A stretch of 64,000 nt of DNA, from NCBI RefSeq assembly GCF_021462225.1, contig NC_061806.1, positions 3,343,234 through 3,407,233 on the forward strand, written 5' to 3'. This DNA is from Girardinichthys multiradiatus. Taxonomy: Eukaryota > Chordata > Actinopteri > Cyprinodontiformes > Goodeidae. The position numbers and the translations under genes are program-made. Below, piece by piece: positions 1 through 10,215 of this stretch (its first letter is position 1; each line of letters begins with the position of its first letter). The notes beneath the pieces were generated by a model. The model did no database searches and was not told where the DNA came from. It was given only the letters and a program-made list of their open reading frames with translations.

Positions 1-442
1 AGGTTTCAACCTGTGAGGTGGGTTTCTTTTCGCCCCCCCATTCCTCCAAGGATGGGGAGTGGCCTGGCTGCACTCAACTGTTTCCAACCTATTTCCAACT
101 TCTGTTAGTTCACCTATAAGGACATCCACCGTCTGCAAAGTATAATTCAACTCAAACTGCAGTTTAACACGCTGGTCAATTTCCAACATTAACCTTCACT
201 AATACAACAGAGTGAGCCGTCCTAACACATCTGCGACCCCGTCTGTCTTTTGGTGGGTTCATAATGACTTGGAGCAACTCCTGAATCCTTGTTTCACATT
301 GCTCAATGTTATAATCATTGAGATCTTTACGCTCCTCTGGGGATAACAGAATCAATGACCCAATTGCCTCTTATGCCTGTGTTCCTATGGGGTCCTCCAA
401 CAAACCCACATCTCCAACTGCAGTCTGGGATGTTTCCTCCAT
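1..442 (-). pseudogene. Gag-like remnant of an endogenous retrovirus-type element
   Basis: On the minus strand an ATG at 442-440 opens a frame of 23 codons, then a TAA at 373-371. The same frame continues for about 60 codons of glutamate- and leucine-rich sequence before further stops. It lies upstream (in + coordinates) of a primer-binding-site-like motif and an LTR-like block in the same orientation, which is where gag would sit. No catalytic motif is visible, so the gag reading rests on position. The frame is broken and cannot give a full product. The element continues off the left edge. It could instead be non-coding leader. Confidence 0.3.
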
Positions 443-523
443 CTTTGGCCAAAATGCACAATGGTAATACAATGACAATGCAAATAAACAAAATTGTTTA
501 GCTATGAACCACCACTAAAAGAG

Positions 524-791
524 ATTAGCAGCAACACAAACAGGCTAAGCTGTTCAGTGATGAATGGTCGCTAAGTTAATTAGCACCAGCACAAACAGCC
601 TAAGCTGTTCAGTGAATAATGATCGCTAAAGTAAATTAGCAGCAACACAAACAGACTAAGCTGTTCAGTGATTAATGATCGCTAAAGTTAATTAGCAGCA
701 ACACAAACAGACTAAGCTGTTCAGTGATTAATGATCACTAAAGTTAATTAGCAGCAACACAAACAGACTAAGCTGTCCAGTGATTAATGAT
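524..791. repeat. Minisatellite, about 56 bp x 5
   Basis: Five tandem units start at 524, 579, 635, 691 and 747, each opening with ATTAGCA and containing AACACAAACAG and AAGCTGT(T/C)CAGTGA. The period is 55-56 bp. The last three units are nearly identical and the first two are more diverged, suggesting growth from one side. The array lies in the presumed leader between the gag-like frame and the primer-binding site. Confidence 0.9.
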
Positions 792-1761
792 GTACTTAAA
801 ATGGGTGAACAAGTTTGAGTATTCAAACTGTGGCTTACCCTATGTATTATTGGAAATAATCACGCAAACACACACAAAAGAGAAGAGAGCAAAAAAAAAT
901 TTTTTTTGAAATATCCCAAAACTAAATTCAAAATAAAATTTTAAAAGCGGGAAAATTAAACTAAAACATTCAATGCTGTTCTTAGCTTCAAATAAATGTT
1001 AGTGCTTTCTAATATGGATCACTTACCTTCTAGTTGGGCCTACAAAGTTAGACAACTAAGTTAGTTTTTATGAGTCAGACCCAAACATGCTTCACACAAT
1101 AAAACCCAGCAAACCTCTTCAATTTTATAGCAAAAGTGGTAATGAATGATCAATAACTTCAACTCTCAGCTCAAGTTATGCCCTTTGATCATAGGTGATG
1201 AAATTATCTGCCTGTGTTAATGAACTAATTGATTGAATCAAAGTAGGAGATTGCCTTGGTTTGAACTAAAATTCTCACTAGTGACCAGCAGATGGCACCG
1301 AGTGCAGGTCTGCAATGGGGAAGAATCCGGCTGCAACTGCAATTTTACCCAATGACCACCAGATGTAGGTGTTGCTCTCTACCTGACTGGGAGAGTGTTG
1401 GTCACAGCTGTAGTTACACCCAATGGACACCGGAGGAAGATCGGAAAGCTCCAACTGTGGCAGGAATCTGGTTGCTGTGGTAACAGCTAATTGCACATAA
1501 CAGATCCTGGAGGCAGATATGATGCCTCCTGCCTTCACAGAAATTTACTTTAAGTATCACACCACAAGCTATACCATAACTTCCCCCTTGCATCCACAAA
1601 AGCACCTCTTGAAAGATTATTATTACTCCTCTGCAGTAGAACTGAGCAAATTCTAGTCAAGATATCCTCCAGATTACAAGCACTCCTGCAAAATGTCACC
1701 AAATCTCACAAGGATATCACAATTGTTCACTCTGTGCAACAGTGATGTCAGTCCTTTTAAG

Positions 1762-1779
1762 GCCCACCCAGGGACGCCA
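1762..1779 (-). other. Primer-binding-site-like motif
   Basis: The minus strand reads TGGCGTCCCTGGGTGGGC, beginning with TGG as a tRNA 3'-CCA complement should. It starts 2 nt from a boundary that reads TGTTAGG on the + strand (…CCTAACA on the minus strand). LTR ending in CA, then two bases, then TGG is the standard retroviral layout. The matching tRNA was not identified. Confidence 0.45.
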
Positions 1780-1781
1780 AT

Positions 1782-3240
1782 TGTTAGGATTATGATTATT
1801 GATTAATTAATATTTATCAAGAATTATAATTTAAAATCATAATTTGAGAAAAATTAATTCCTTAACCAAAAATCCTTATTTATTAATCGAAATCAGAGAT
1901 GTCCTCTGGTGTTGTAATTTGTGGCTCCAAGCCCTTGATAATTACAATTGTTAAATTATCAGTAATAATTGATAACTATTACTAGATCTCACTGTTTAAT
2001 CAACTGTTTCACCAAAACGTGGGGAACTTTGACCTTATTTTGACTGACAAATCCCTCTTGCTCAAAATAAACACAAACGCTTTCTCTTTATCTACGTGAA
2101 TATTTATTAAATCAACAGCTCTAATACACCACAATCCTACGATTCAATAATCTTCACCTAATCAAACATGCAAAGTTCTACATAAAAGGGTAAAATATCT
2201 AACTAAACAGAATAAAACAAAACAAAACAACATTGAGTGTGTATGAAAATCAAACCAGCAGTTATGGCAAACAAGTGATAATATGGTGCTGAGCGGAGCT
2301 TTGGGAGCCGCCCTGCCACAATGTAGCTCAGTGTAATACACCCCACAGGGTCATAAAACTTCCCCCCAAAGTTGTAAGCTCAGCGAACAAAGGATAATAA
2401 AACTTTTGGTGGCAAACCAGTAAAAAGCAACACACAGGATGCAGACAAAGAGATGGTGAGTGTCCACCATGAAATTCTAATGGTCCAACTTTAAAACGTA
2501 CCCTGAGCTTGCTCTCAGGTGTTAAAACAACACAGCAAAACACACACAGCTTGAAAAGCACAGCGGCTTTCAGATGTCCAGCAGCTATCAAAGTTTCAAT
2601 AAAATGTTTCATGCACATACAATTTAGAACACATTGGACTATAAGTGGCAATTCTAAATCAGCCTAAAATCCTACTCTATCCTGCCTAAGCTATTTCTAA
2701 AAATAAAAATAAAATAAAGTGGGATTACTTGGTGTTGTCTCCTCTGAGCAGAGAGAGAGAAGGAGGTGGAAACGTTTCCATGTGTCCGTGGATAACTCAG
2801 GAGAGTGGCCCGTTCCGTCCTCTGGCCTCCTTGGCGAAAAGGAACGATATGACGGACCGTCAACAGTCGACTGGAACAAAAACAAGGATGGCGATTCCGT
2901 CTCCTTGAACCCTCCTTGGGGTTTTTTGTTTTCTGTTACGTGTTAAACTCACGCCTTCGATCGGTAAAGTGAAATTTCTGGCCTTTCTATTCCAGAAACG
3001 TCTTTAATGTATTTTTCTTCTCCTTGGCCAATGGGGGGAGAATGAATGAAAGTCCATGTGGGATTTCTTCTCCAGAGTGATGCTCCAGTTGCGTGGTAAC
3101 GGCGTCTCGGGTTCCAGCGTGAAAAGGACAGGTGGGAGGGAGCTCATTTGATATATAGCCTACTGTGACATCAGCGCTGCGACGCCCCCATCCTATCAGC
3201 CACGGTGCCAAATGGGATTTGTAGTAGCAGACTATCCTGG
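1782..3240 (-). mobile_element. Putative 5' LTR of a reverse-oriented ERV-type element
   Basis: The left edge (TGTTAGG) abuts the primer-binding-like motif. Read on the minus strand the block has a TATA-like stretch near 3150-3158 and AATAAA-type signals near 2101-2106 and 1876-1881. The right edge is not defined by a visible duplication; about 3240 is an estimate, because a different repeat begins near 3300. No second copy of this LTR was recognised in the window. The short ORFs inside look like chance. Confidence 0.4.
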
Positions 3241-3299
3241 GGTACCATATGGCTGATGACGCTGGAAGGCATGGTGGCGTCTAGCAATGTACAAATGGT

Positions 3300-3671
3300 C
3301 CAATATTCAGCAAACAAATGGTCCAACAATGAGCTGCACTACCTGAGCCACTTGTGTGGGTTGTAGAGTCCGTCTCATGCTACCACGAGTATGAAAGCAC
3401 TACCAACATTCAAAAGTGACCAAAACATCAGCCAGAAAGCATAGGTACTGAGAAGTTGTCTGTGGTCCCCACCTGCAGAACCACTCCTTATTGTGTGTGT
3501 CTTGCTACTCGCCAGAGATTTCTCCCTGTTGTCTATTCCATTTGCACAACAGCATGTGAAATTGATTGTCAATCAATGTTGCTTCCTAAGTGGACAGTTT
3601 GATTTCACAGAAGTTTGATTTACTTGGAGTTATGTGTTGTTTAAGTCTTCCCTTTATTTTTTTGAGCAGTG
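3300..3671. mobile_element. Tc1-like DNA transposon remnant (one terminus)
   Basis: The right end reads TTTATTTTTTTGAGCAGTG followed by TA. This is the reverse complement of a common fish Tc1-type terminus (CACTGCTCAAAAAAATAAA). The preceding 370 bp resemble the 3' part of that repeat and the other terminus is missing. No transposase frame is open. The family call is from memory of teleost repeats. Confidence 0.5.
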
Positions 3672-3673
3672 TA

Positions 3674-4900
3674 TAATCTTCTAACCTGAGAAGACTGTGG
3701 GATCTCCTAGGTAGAGCTGAAGGGTGTTCCTGGGTTTCTGGATCTCTATCATGCAATACCGAAAGCTTGGATACCCATACTGGGCTGACCTTCAGCCTAG
3801 ACAGGTCTCAAGCAGCTCTGCTTTTGCCCACATGAAGATATTATAACATAAAAATGAACTCATTTCTGTTAGCACACTATGTTAGGAGGTATTATTTAGC
3901 AGCCTGTGTGAGTCTCATTCTAATACAATGTAGATGGGCAGAATACATTTCACATTGAAAATGTTTATACTTTCCTATCTATTAATTAGTTTATCTGGTG
4001 ATCAGTAAATGTAGGTTAAAACTGGTAATATTCAGAGATATACTTTGTCCATTCAGCATTATTATTATTCTCACCAGCAGCTCCAAACATATCTGCACTG
4101 CATATACCATATGCTGCATAATGCATTACTGTCTCTGAAGGCAGCAGTACACTGAAAACTCCATTCAGATTTCCAAACATTCATTAATATTACACAATGA
4201 TCAATCTGAAATTAGCAGTTTTTATTCTGTCTTTGAGGTGTTTATATAATTGTACTTTAGAAGATTCAGTGGTCTTTTTCTTTCTCATTTGTTGTCTGTT
4301 TCAAAACTGAAAAGAAACTAAAAAAAGATGTATTTAATTGGTCATTAATATAATGTTACAAAATTACACTAATGAGACTTTCATTATATTTTGCCAAGAA
4401 TGTAGCAACATGCTTGTCTTGAATGGTAGGTCCAGGTTACAATTTACAAGTGTTTTTTTCTGTAGATATATTTTTAAATATTGTAAAAAATACTGTATGC
4501 ACATCAAATAACAACAACAACCTACTGGAGTTATTCAGGAGATCCCTTCAATGTGTACTAGTATTTTTGTTCTTTCTGCTTTTTCTTTCTATTAACAGAC
4601 AAATAAAAAGATCAGATATAACATGGGGCTCCATTACTTACCCAAGAACATGTTAAACGTTTAATTGGGATAGCTAAGATCACACCACCAGTCTTCCACC
4701 TCTCAGATTGCTGTTCTAAAATACTGCTGTTATAGCTCCTACTCTTAAATATGACTTGGTAAATGAGTTTCATAAAACCTGTGTTATTTACCAATTTCTT
4801 TTAGAAGAGTGAGTCCAGACCTAATTACTTTCTGATTTGTAGAAAGAGAACCTGGATGACAACATGAAGTAGGCTAAAATAACTCAAAAAGCAACATGTC
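3674..4900. other. No gene recognised
   Basis: AT-rich DNA with only short chance ORFs. No exon, RNA gene or known repeat recognised. Confidence 0.6.
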
Positions 4901-4929
4901 ATTATTCAAGAACAGATGAGAAACAAACT

Positions 4930-5745
4930 AACCGTTATCGATTAGTTTGAAAAGGGTAGCAAAGTAATTTCTGAGGCTTTGAGACTCCAGAGAACCACAA
5001 TGAGAGCCCTAATCCACATGGAATGGTGGAGGACCTTCCCATGAGTGGCCGGCATACACAACTTATTCCAAGAGCTCATTGATGACTCATTCAGGAGGTC
5101 ACAAAAGAAACCAGAACAACACGCAAAGCTCTGCAGGCCTCACTACCTCAAATTAAGGTCAGAATTCATGATTCAATAGTAACAAAGATAGACTGAGCAA
5201 TCATGGCCTCTATAGGAGAGTTTAAGGCCAGAACCACTGCTGACCCAAAAGGGCACAAAGGCCCATTTCACATTTACCAAAAATCATCTTGATGATCCCC
5301 AAGACTTTTGGCAAAATATTCTGTGGACTGACTGGACAAAAGTGGACATTTTTGGAAAGCATGGTTTCCTTTTAAATCTGGTGTAAAACTAACACAGTAT
5401 TTTAGAAAAGGAACATCATACCTATAATCAAACGATGAAGATTTTGGAGGGGCCTATTCAATGTTCAGATTTAGATTGACATTCTGTGTCATGACCTTAA
5501 ACAGGCTCTTCATGCTGAAAAATCCCTCAGTGTGGCTGAATTAAAACAATTCTGCCAAGAAGAGTAGGCAAAATGCCTGCACAGCAATTAAAAAGACTAA
5601 TTGCACGTTATCATAAATGCTTGTTGGCAGTTGTTACATTACATTAAATTTCACATAGGGCCAGGCTGTTTTGGATAGGCTTCTTCCCTTAATGAATGAA
5701 AAACAAAAATCTGAAGTAATCTGTAAAAAGCTAAACGTTTTTCAC
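4930..5745 (+). pseudogene. Degraded Tc1-like transposase with internal deletion
   Basis: Conceptual translation across many stops shows Tc1 landmarks in order. Near 5090-5165 comes a segment like EVTKETRTTRKALQASL (second helix-turn-helix region). Near 5283-5355 comes HLDDPQDFWQNILWTD, around the first catalytic aspartate. Near 5490-5565 comes HDLKQALHAEKSLSVAELK, the C-terminal tail. The part carrying the second D and the E is absent or unrecognisable, so the copy is internally deleted and dead. The distal 5640-5740 resembles a fish Tc1 3' end. Confidence 0.65.
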
Positions 5746-7615
5746 CGCAGTGTGCATAACACAACTACCCAAATCCAATATGTCACCCTAATAAGCTCTA
5801 TCAGGAGCTGCTAGTGCTGGCAGTAATATTTTGATGAAGCGCAGGATGGTTCAGCAATCTCTTCATCTGTGATGCAACAACTTCTGTCCTCTAGATGTCC
5901 CAGCTCCTTCCAAACTGAATCATTTACATATCACTATGTGGACCATCTACGACATCCATTGGGTTTCACAGAGATTGGAACTTGGTGCTTAATAGATTTT
6001 TTGAGCGTGTTTATGTCAACTCCAGCTTACCGGACAATTTTTAGTCCAGACTTGGTTAGGGTCAGATGAACATCATGCAGATTAAGTAGCTGTTTTGTTA
6101 CCTTCCACTAAACATAATGAAGGTTATCTTGTTGGTGAAATTAGTGACAGGTCAACATTAAGCCATTTGTTTTGTGTTAGAACTTTACACCAAATGATTC
6201 AAATTAAAAGCAGTATGAACTTTGACATTTTACCTGCTGGTATTCCTGAAACCAAACTGCATGGTTAGGTTATAAAGGGTGTAACTATAGATGCAGTTTA
6301 TTTTGTCAAATAGAAATCACCGACTTCACTGGATTATATTAGGTATTTAGATGGCAGACCAACACCAAGAAGCACATAATTATAAAGAAGAAGGAAAAGG
6401 ATGCATGTCATGTTTGCGTTCAGTTTTTTAGCACACGTGCAGAATCACAGTGAGAGAGCAGATAAAGGTTTAATGATTTTTATTTTACAATGAAGAATGA
6501 TAACTACAGTTTTAGAGCAGAGATCTTTAGCAATCTGTTGGAGTTCTAGGACGGAGAGAGCATTTATTAGTGCGGTTCTTTCAAGTCGAATTATTGGTGA
6601 ATGGTTTCAGTTGTTTACAGGAGGACACTGAGGTTCCAGAGAGCTCTGGTGTGGAAGTCTCTATTCTTTCAAAGGCAAGTCCAAGTGAAATTTGAAGTCT
6701 CCAGTGACAAAATAAACATTTTCACATCAAACCCCCAACATCTAGTCCAGCTTAACGTTAACTCTGCAACACTGTAAGTTAGGAATCCAAACCTGAGCTG
6801 TTTGTCCTTAGGCCTAAATTATTACATGAATATTTCATAATTATCTTTCAATCTTTTAGTATTTATTAAAAATGATCTTTTAATTATTTAACATTTAATT
6901 ACCAGCTAAAAAAACAGCTAAAGGCTTATTTATATTATTTTGAAAATTGATCAAATGTATTATTTATTAAGTTAACAGCTGTTTATCCATGTCTTCATGT
7001 TGTCCTCTCCTCCATTATATATTACATTAAATCTGATTTAGAGGGTTTTCTTCCTTTCACTCTGAGCTGAAGAAGTTTTTCTAATATTATGAAACTATTT
7101 TCTAAGTCTACTTTTAAAACCTTTGTTAACAATTGAAGTAGTAATGATGCTCAAATTGAAGGTATAAATTACAACATAGTGAATGAGACAAAGTGTAATA
7201 AATGAGTGTTAAACTGAACAAACCTGGAAATGCTTTTGCAGCTAGCTTAATGGTGAGATAATGTAAAATGGTAAGTTATGGTTATGTTGTTTCCTAAATG
7301 ATCATTTCATACATCGTTCATTTTGGAGAAATGTTCATGTGATCATTATTATGAAGCTATAGCTAACATTGTTTTAATAAGTTAGCATCCAATAATAATT
7401 CACCAACATCACTGGCTAATTATCAGTCAGAATCAGTTTGATTCGCAAAATTTGCGCACACAAACAAGAACTTTGACTTCAGTCCCACTTTGCTTTTAGT
7501 GAAGATATTCACTCCTCCTTTCACAGTAAACTTGCAGCAGCTGCAGTCTGTAGCTCACATACTGCCTTAGTTTCATTATTATATGAGATAAAAACTGTTA
7601 ATAATACTCGAGTCA
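5746..7615. other. No gene recognised; AT-rich
   Basis: Unique-looking AT-rich sequence upstream of rarb. Nothing resembling the alternative rarb isoform-1 first exon was seen. Confidence 0.5.
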
Positions 7616-7619
7616 AGTA

Positions 7620-8138
7620 TCAAGTCTTTAGGGCACAAGTCTAAGTCGAGTCTTAAGTCTTTGTTTTTGTGAATTGAGAGCGACTGGAGTTGGATGTCTC
7701 AAACTCAAGTTGCTATCTCTGCCTTGAACACACCGTTCCTGTGATGAAACTTGGTGGTTGCATAATGATGTGGGGATGTTGGTCATTGTTGATAAGATGA
7801 ATACATCCAAATACAGGGCAATTGGAGAAGACAACGAGAAGCGCAGTCAGGTAGGCTATTTCTGGGGTGCGTGTTCCTTCAGCACCCTTTCTATATAAAA
7901 TGATAGCAGGGAGGTTTTACAAAGTATTGACTCAGGGATCTAAACACACATTAATGCCACATTTTTAGAATCTTTGTTTGTCTGGCAAATTTAAACTATG
8001 CCTCATTTTCCATCTGCATTATAACTATGCACTAATTTTTGTTGGTCTATAACATAAAACCTCAACAAATTTCTAAATGTAACGTGACAAAATGGGAAAA
8101 AGTTCAAAGGGTATAAATACTTCTGCAATGCACTGTAA
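7620..8138 (+). mobile_element. Tc1-type DNA transposon remnant
   Basis: A stretch near 7735-7790 (CTGTGATGAAACTTGGTGG…) matches the conserved 'KxGGGSIMVWGC'-coding region of fish Tc1 elements. The right end at 8095-8138 (AAAAAGTTCAAAGGGTATAA…CACTGTA) is a familiar Tc1-type terminus ending at TA. The centre is deleted and the frame is not open. Confidence 0.5.
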
Positions 8139-8340
8139 AGTAAGTCACGGTGCATGGTGCTGGTCGACTTGTTTTAAACCTGAAAATTGTGGGAGTTCTT
8201 AGTTTTGTAGCATTTAAAAACAGTTTTAGTAATAGAAAAGCCAATCACCTGTCAGAGCTGATCAAAGAAAAACGGCCAGTTGCAACCTCTGGCTGATGAA
8301 CTCGCATTGTCCTTGACTGTCAAGATAAAGTTTTACATTT

Positions 8341-8410
8341 ATCATTATTTTATTATTATTTATATTATTATTGTTATTATTATAGATTTTATTATTTATT
8401 ATTATAATAG
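8341..8410. repeat. ATT-rich low-complexity repeat
   Basis: Imperfect (ATT)n tract about 430 bp upstream of the rarb promoter. Confidence 0.8.
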
Positions 8411-8847
8411 ATTGTCTAGTTAATAATGAATTCATCTGTTTATTCGTTTATTTGATGATTCCTAAGCGATTAAATAAGTTGTTTCCTGTAAGTCTACTTT
8501 ATTCAACTGAAACTTATTTCAGGTTTTTATTGAGACATCAAGTCAGTTTTTCGATAACATGTTACATTGCAATAATTTATACACTTTTTCCTTGTACATA
8601 AAGGCTTAAAAATGAAGTGTTTTGTTTTTTAAAAGCATTAAGGCAGACATTTGGTGCATTTATGTGCGTGACAGCGACGCACAGGAACCAGGAAAACGCA
8701 CTGAATGAGTTGAATTGGTTTGGAATAAAGAAAAACAATATGGTTTCAAATTTTGGAAACCGATGTGTTTTCGTAAAAAGCACAAAATCTTTCTTCCTCC
8801 CCCATGCGTTTCTTCTCTCCGCCTTGCTCTGCGCTGCCGAGCTGCAG

Positions 8848-8855
8848 TGATGTCA
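8848..8855 (+). promoter_or_regulatory. rarb: CRE-like site of the rarb beta2 promoter
   Basis: TGATGTCA is present 39 bp upstream of the proximal response element. A CRE-related element of this form is known in the mammalian RARB2 promoter at a similar position. Binding here is inferred. Confidence 0.65.
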
Positions 8856-8863
8856 GCCTGCCT

Positions 8864-8880
8864 GGGTCATTTGAAGGTCA
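8864..8880 (+). promoter_or_regulatory. rarb: Second (distal) DR5 retinoic-acid response element
   Basis: GGGTCA (8864-8869) and AGGTCA (8875-8880) are direct repeats separated by five bases, the preferred spacing for RAR/RXR heterodimers. It sits 13 bp upstream of the proximal DR5. Its second half-site is a perfect consensus. As I remember it, the mammalian site at this place is weaker in that half. Confidence 0.75.
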
Positions 8881-8893
8881 CCAGCCTCGGAAG

Positions 8894-8910
8894 GGTTCAC
8901 CTAAAGTTCA
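8894..8910 (+). promoter_or_regulatory. rarb: Canonical beta-RARE (DR5) of the rarb promoter
   Basis: GGTTCA (8894-8899), spacer CCTAA, AGTTCA (8905-8910). This matches the classical mammalian beta2 RARE, apart from one spacer base (CCTAA instead of CCGAA). The following bases CTCGCATATATTAGG also match what I recall of the human promoter. The element makes the gene responsive to its own product and ligand. Confidence 0.92.
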
Positions 8911-8915
8911 CTCGC

Positions 8916-8922
8916 ATATATT
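8916..8922 (+). promoter_or_regulatory. rarb: TATA box of the rarb beta2 promoter
   Basis: ATATATT lies 5 bp after the beta-RARE, the same arrangement as in mammals. By that spacing transcription should start near 8946-8950. The start is inferred by analogy. Confidence 0.8.
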
Positions 8923-8946
8923 AGGCAATTCAATCTTTCATTCTCG

Positions 8947-9420
8947 GTGGCAAAACTAGTTGGAAATGAGCAGCACGGTGGGACGGATAACCCATTCGTC
9001 ATCGCAGAGGGAAACGGGTGCTTTTTAAACACCGTACATGATTATTTTCTGCTCTTAGAATAATAAAGAGCCTGCGCTTCGAGAAGTGCTTCTGCCAAGA
9101 GCCGGGACGGGGCGACCCTCTGCAAACACAGCGGAACAGTGCTGCTGCTATGGAGGAATCCCGTTCGGATGTCCGCTGCAGCGCGCTGACTGCTCCCGGT
9201 GTTGGCAACCGGCGAAGGGGCATCTAGGAGAAGCTGTGGGACCAACATAATTCACGATTCCAGTGCGGGACGGAGAAGAAGAGGAGAAAAATCCGCTGCG
9301 CCTAGAAGAAGAAGAGAAAAAAGAGGAGGAGGGGTGAGGAAGAGGAGTTTGATGGAGTTGTGTGCTTCTATGCCGGCGATCTTTCTGCAGAACGCACACG
9401 AGTAGGTGAACAAAGTGGTC
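8947..9420 (+). other. rarb: rarb 5' leader with five upstream ORFs
   Basis: The leader is about 470 nt from the inferred start site to the ATG at 9421. Upstream ORFs lie at 8966-9028 (20 codons), 9038-9058 (6), 9150-9227 (25), 9169-9189 (6, overlapping the previous one) and 9352-9405 (17). The last ends 15 nt before the main ATG. A purine-rich tract fills about 9268-9350. Mammalian RARB2 is known for a long leader whose upstream ORFs control translation. The peptides here were not compared with theirs. Confidence 0.75.
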
Positions 9421-9577
9421 ATGTTTGACTGCATGGACATGCTGGCCGTAAGTCCCGGGCAGATGTTGGACTTCTACACGTCCAGCCCGTCGTCCTGCAT
9501 GCTGCAGGAGAAAGCTCTGAAAGCCTGCATCAGCGGATTGGCGCACAGAGACTGGCAGCACCGGCGGAGCGCACACT
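9421..9577 (+). CDS. rarb: Retinoic acid receptor beta, exon 1 coding part (A2 region)
   Basis: This encodes 52 residues plus one base: the N-terminal activation (A) region of isoform 2 of the nuclear receptor RAR-beta. It begins [14 protein letters not shown] and carries [20 protein letters not shown], close to mammalian RAR-beta2 over its whole length. The A2 regions of RAR-alpha and RAR-gamma differ, which fixes the paralogue. The ATG at 9421 is chosen because it aligns with the mammalian start; an in-frame GTG at 9406 is not needed. The exon ends at a T before GTAGGT (donor at 9578). Joined to exon 2, the split codon reads TCC, giving AHSIETQ against mammalian AQSIETQ. RAR-beta forms RXR heterodimers in the nucleus and is ligand-activated by all-trans retinoic acid. 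Confidence 0.95.
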
Positions 9578-10079
9578 GTAGGTCCAACTTCTCCTCCTCT
9601 GTTCCTGTTGCTGCTGTTGTTTCTGTGACTTAGACATGTGAGAATGAACTCCTAATGATGATAGGCCAGTGAACACTGACTGTTTCAGCAAAATGATTCC
9701 TAACATGTTGCTGTTCTGGGCCTGCTGATGGAAGAATCAGGAATGTGTTGGAACATGCTTCAATCTCAGGTTGCTCTTTGGTTTATTTATAAAAAAAACA
9801 AAAAAACTCAGTTCATTACCAGACTCCCTTAGAGTCATAGGAGTAATATTCCGTGAAGCAGATTAACTTGTCTAGGAAAAGTTTTGCATGTTGAAGAGAG
9901 CAGGAACTGTTTAGAGCGTCATTTTTCAAACCTCCATTAATCCCCGTCAGCTGGAGCAGCTCCGAGCCGCTGATGTATGTCTGGTCTCGGATGAGCTGAT
10001 CTCGGAGAGCACCGTGCTGGCTGCAGGAATGCAGAGCGTAAACAGTCACAGTCCGGGCCTGCGCGCATGGCAGGAGGGG

Positions 10080-10215
10080 GCGAGCTGCGACCTGCGCCCC
10101 CTGACACTAATTTAGATAAATGACGCCGCGGACTCTTCAACAAGATTAATGGCTTGTTATCGGAACAGGAATTGGACAAGGATTATAGATGGGCGGCTGC
10201 TTGTGCTGCTTTAGA
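10080..10215 (+). other. GC-richer unique block in intron 1
   Basis: GC-richer than its surroundings and not a recognised repeat. It lies about 500 bp inside intron 1. It could be a promoter-proximal regulatory element; no coding potential is evident. Confidence 0.25.

Noticed and set aside
524..791. CRISPR-like array
   Set aside because: The 56-bp units are contiguous and lack unique spacers. The genome is vertebrate, so this is a minisatellite.
8617..8924. Short ORFs just upstream of and across the rarb promoter
   Set aside because: They run through the CRE/RARE/TATA region and lack any protein similarity I recognise.
9406..9420. Earlier in-frame start (GTG) for rarb exon 1
   Set aside because: The ATG at 9421 aligns exactly with the mammalian RAR-beta2 start and an upstream ORF stops at 9405.
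9148..9576. 142-codon frame on the minus strand opposite rarb exon 1
   Set aside because: It is the antisense of the conserved A2 exon and leader. Composition follows the sense strand and no known protein is recognised.
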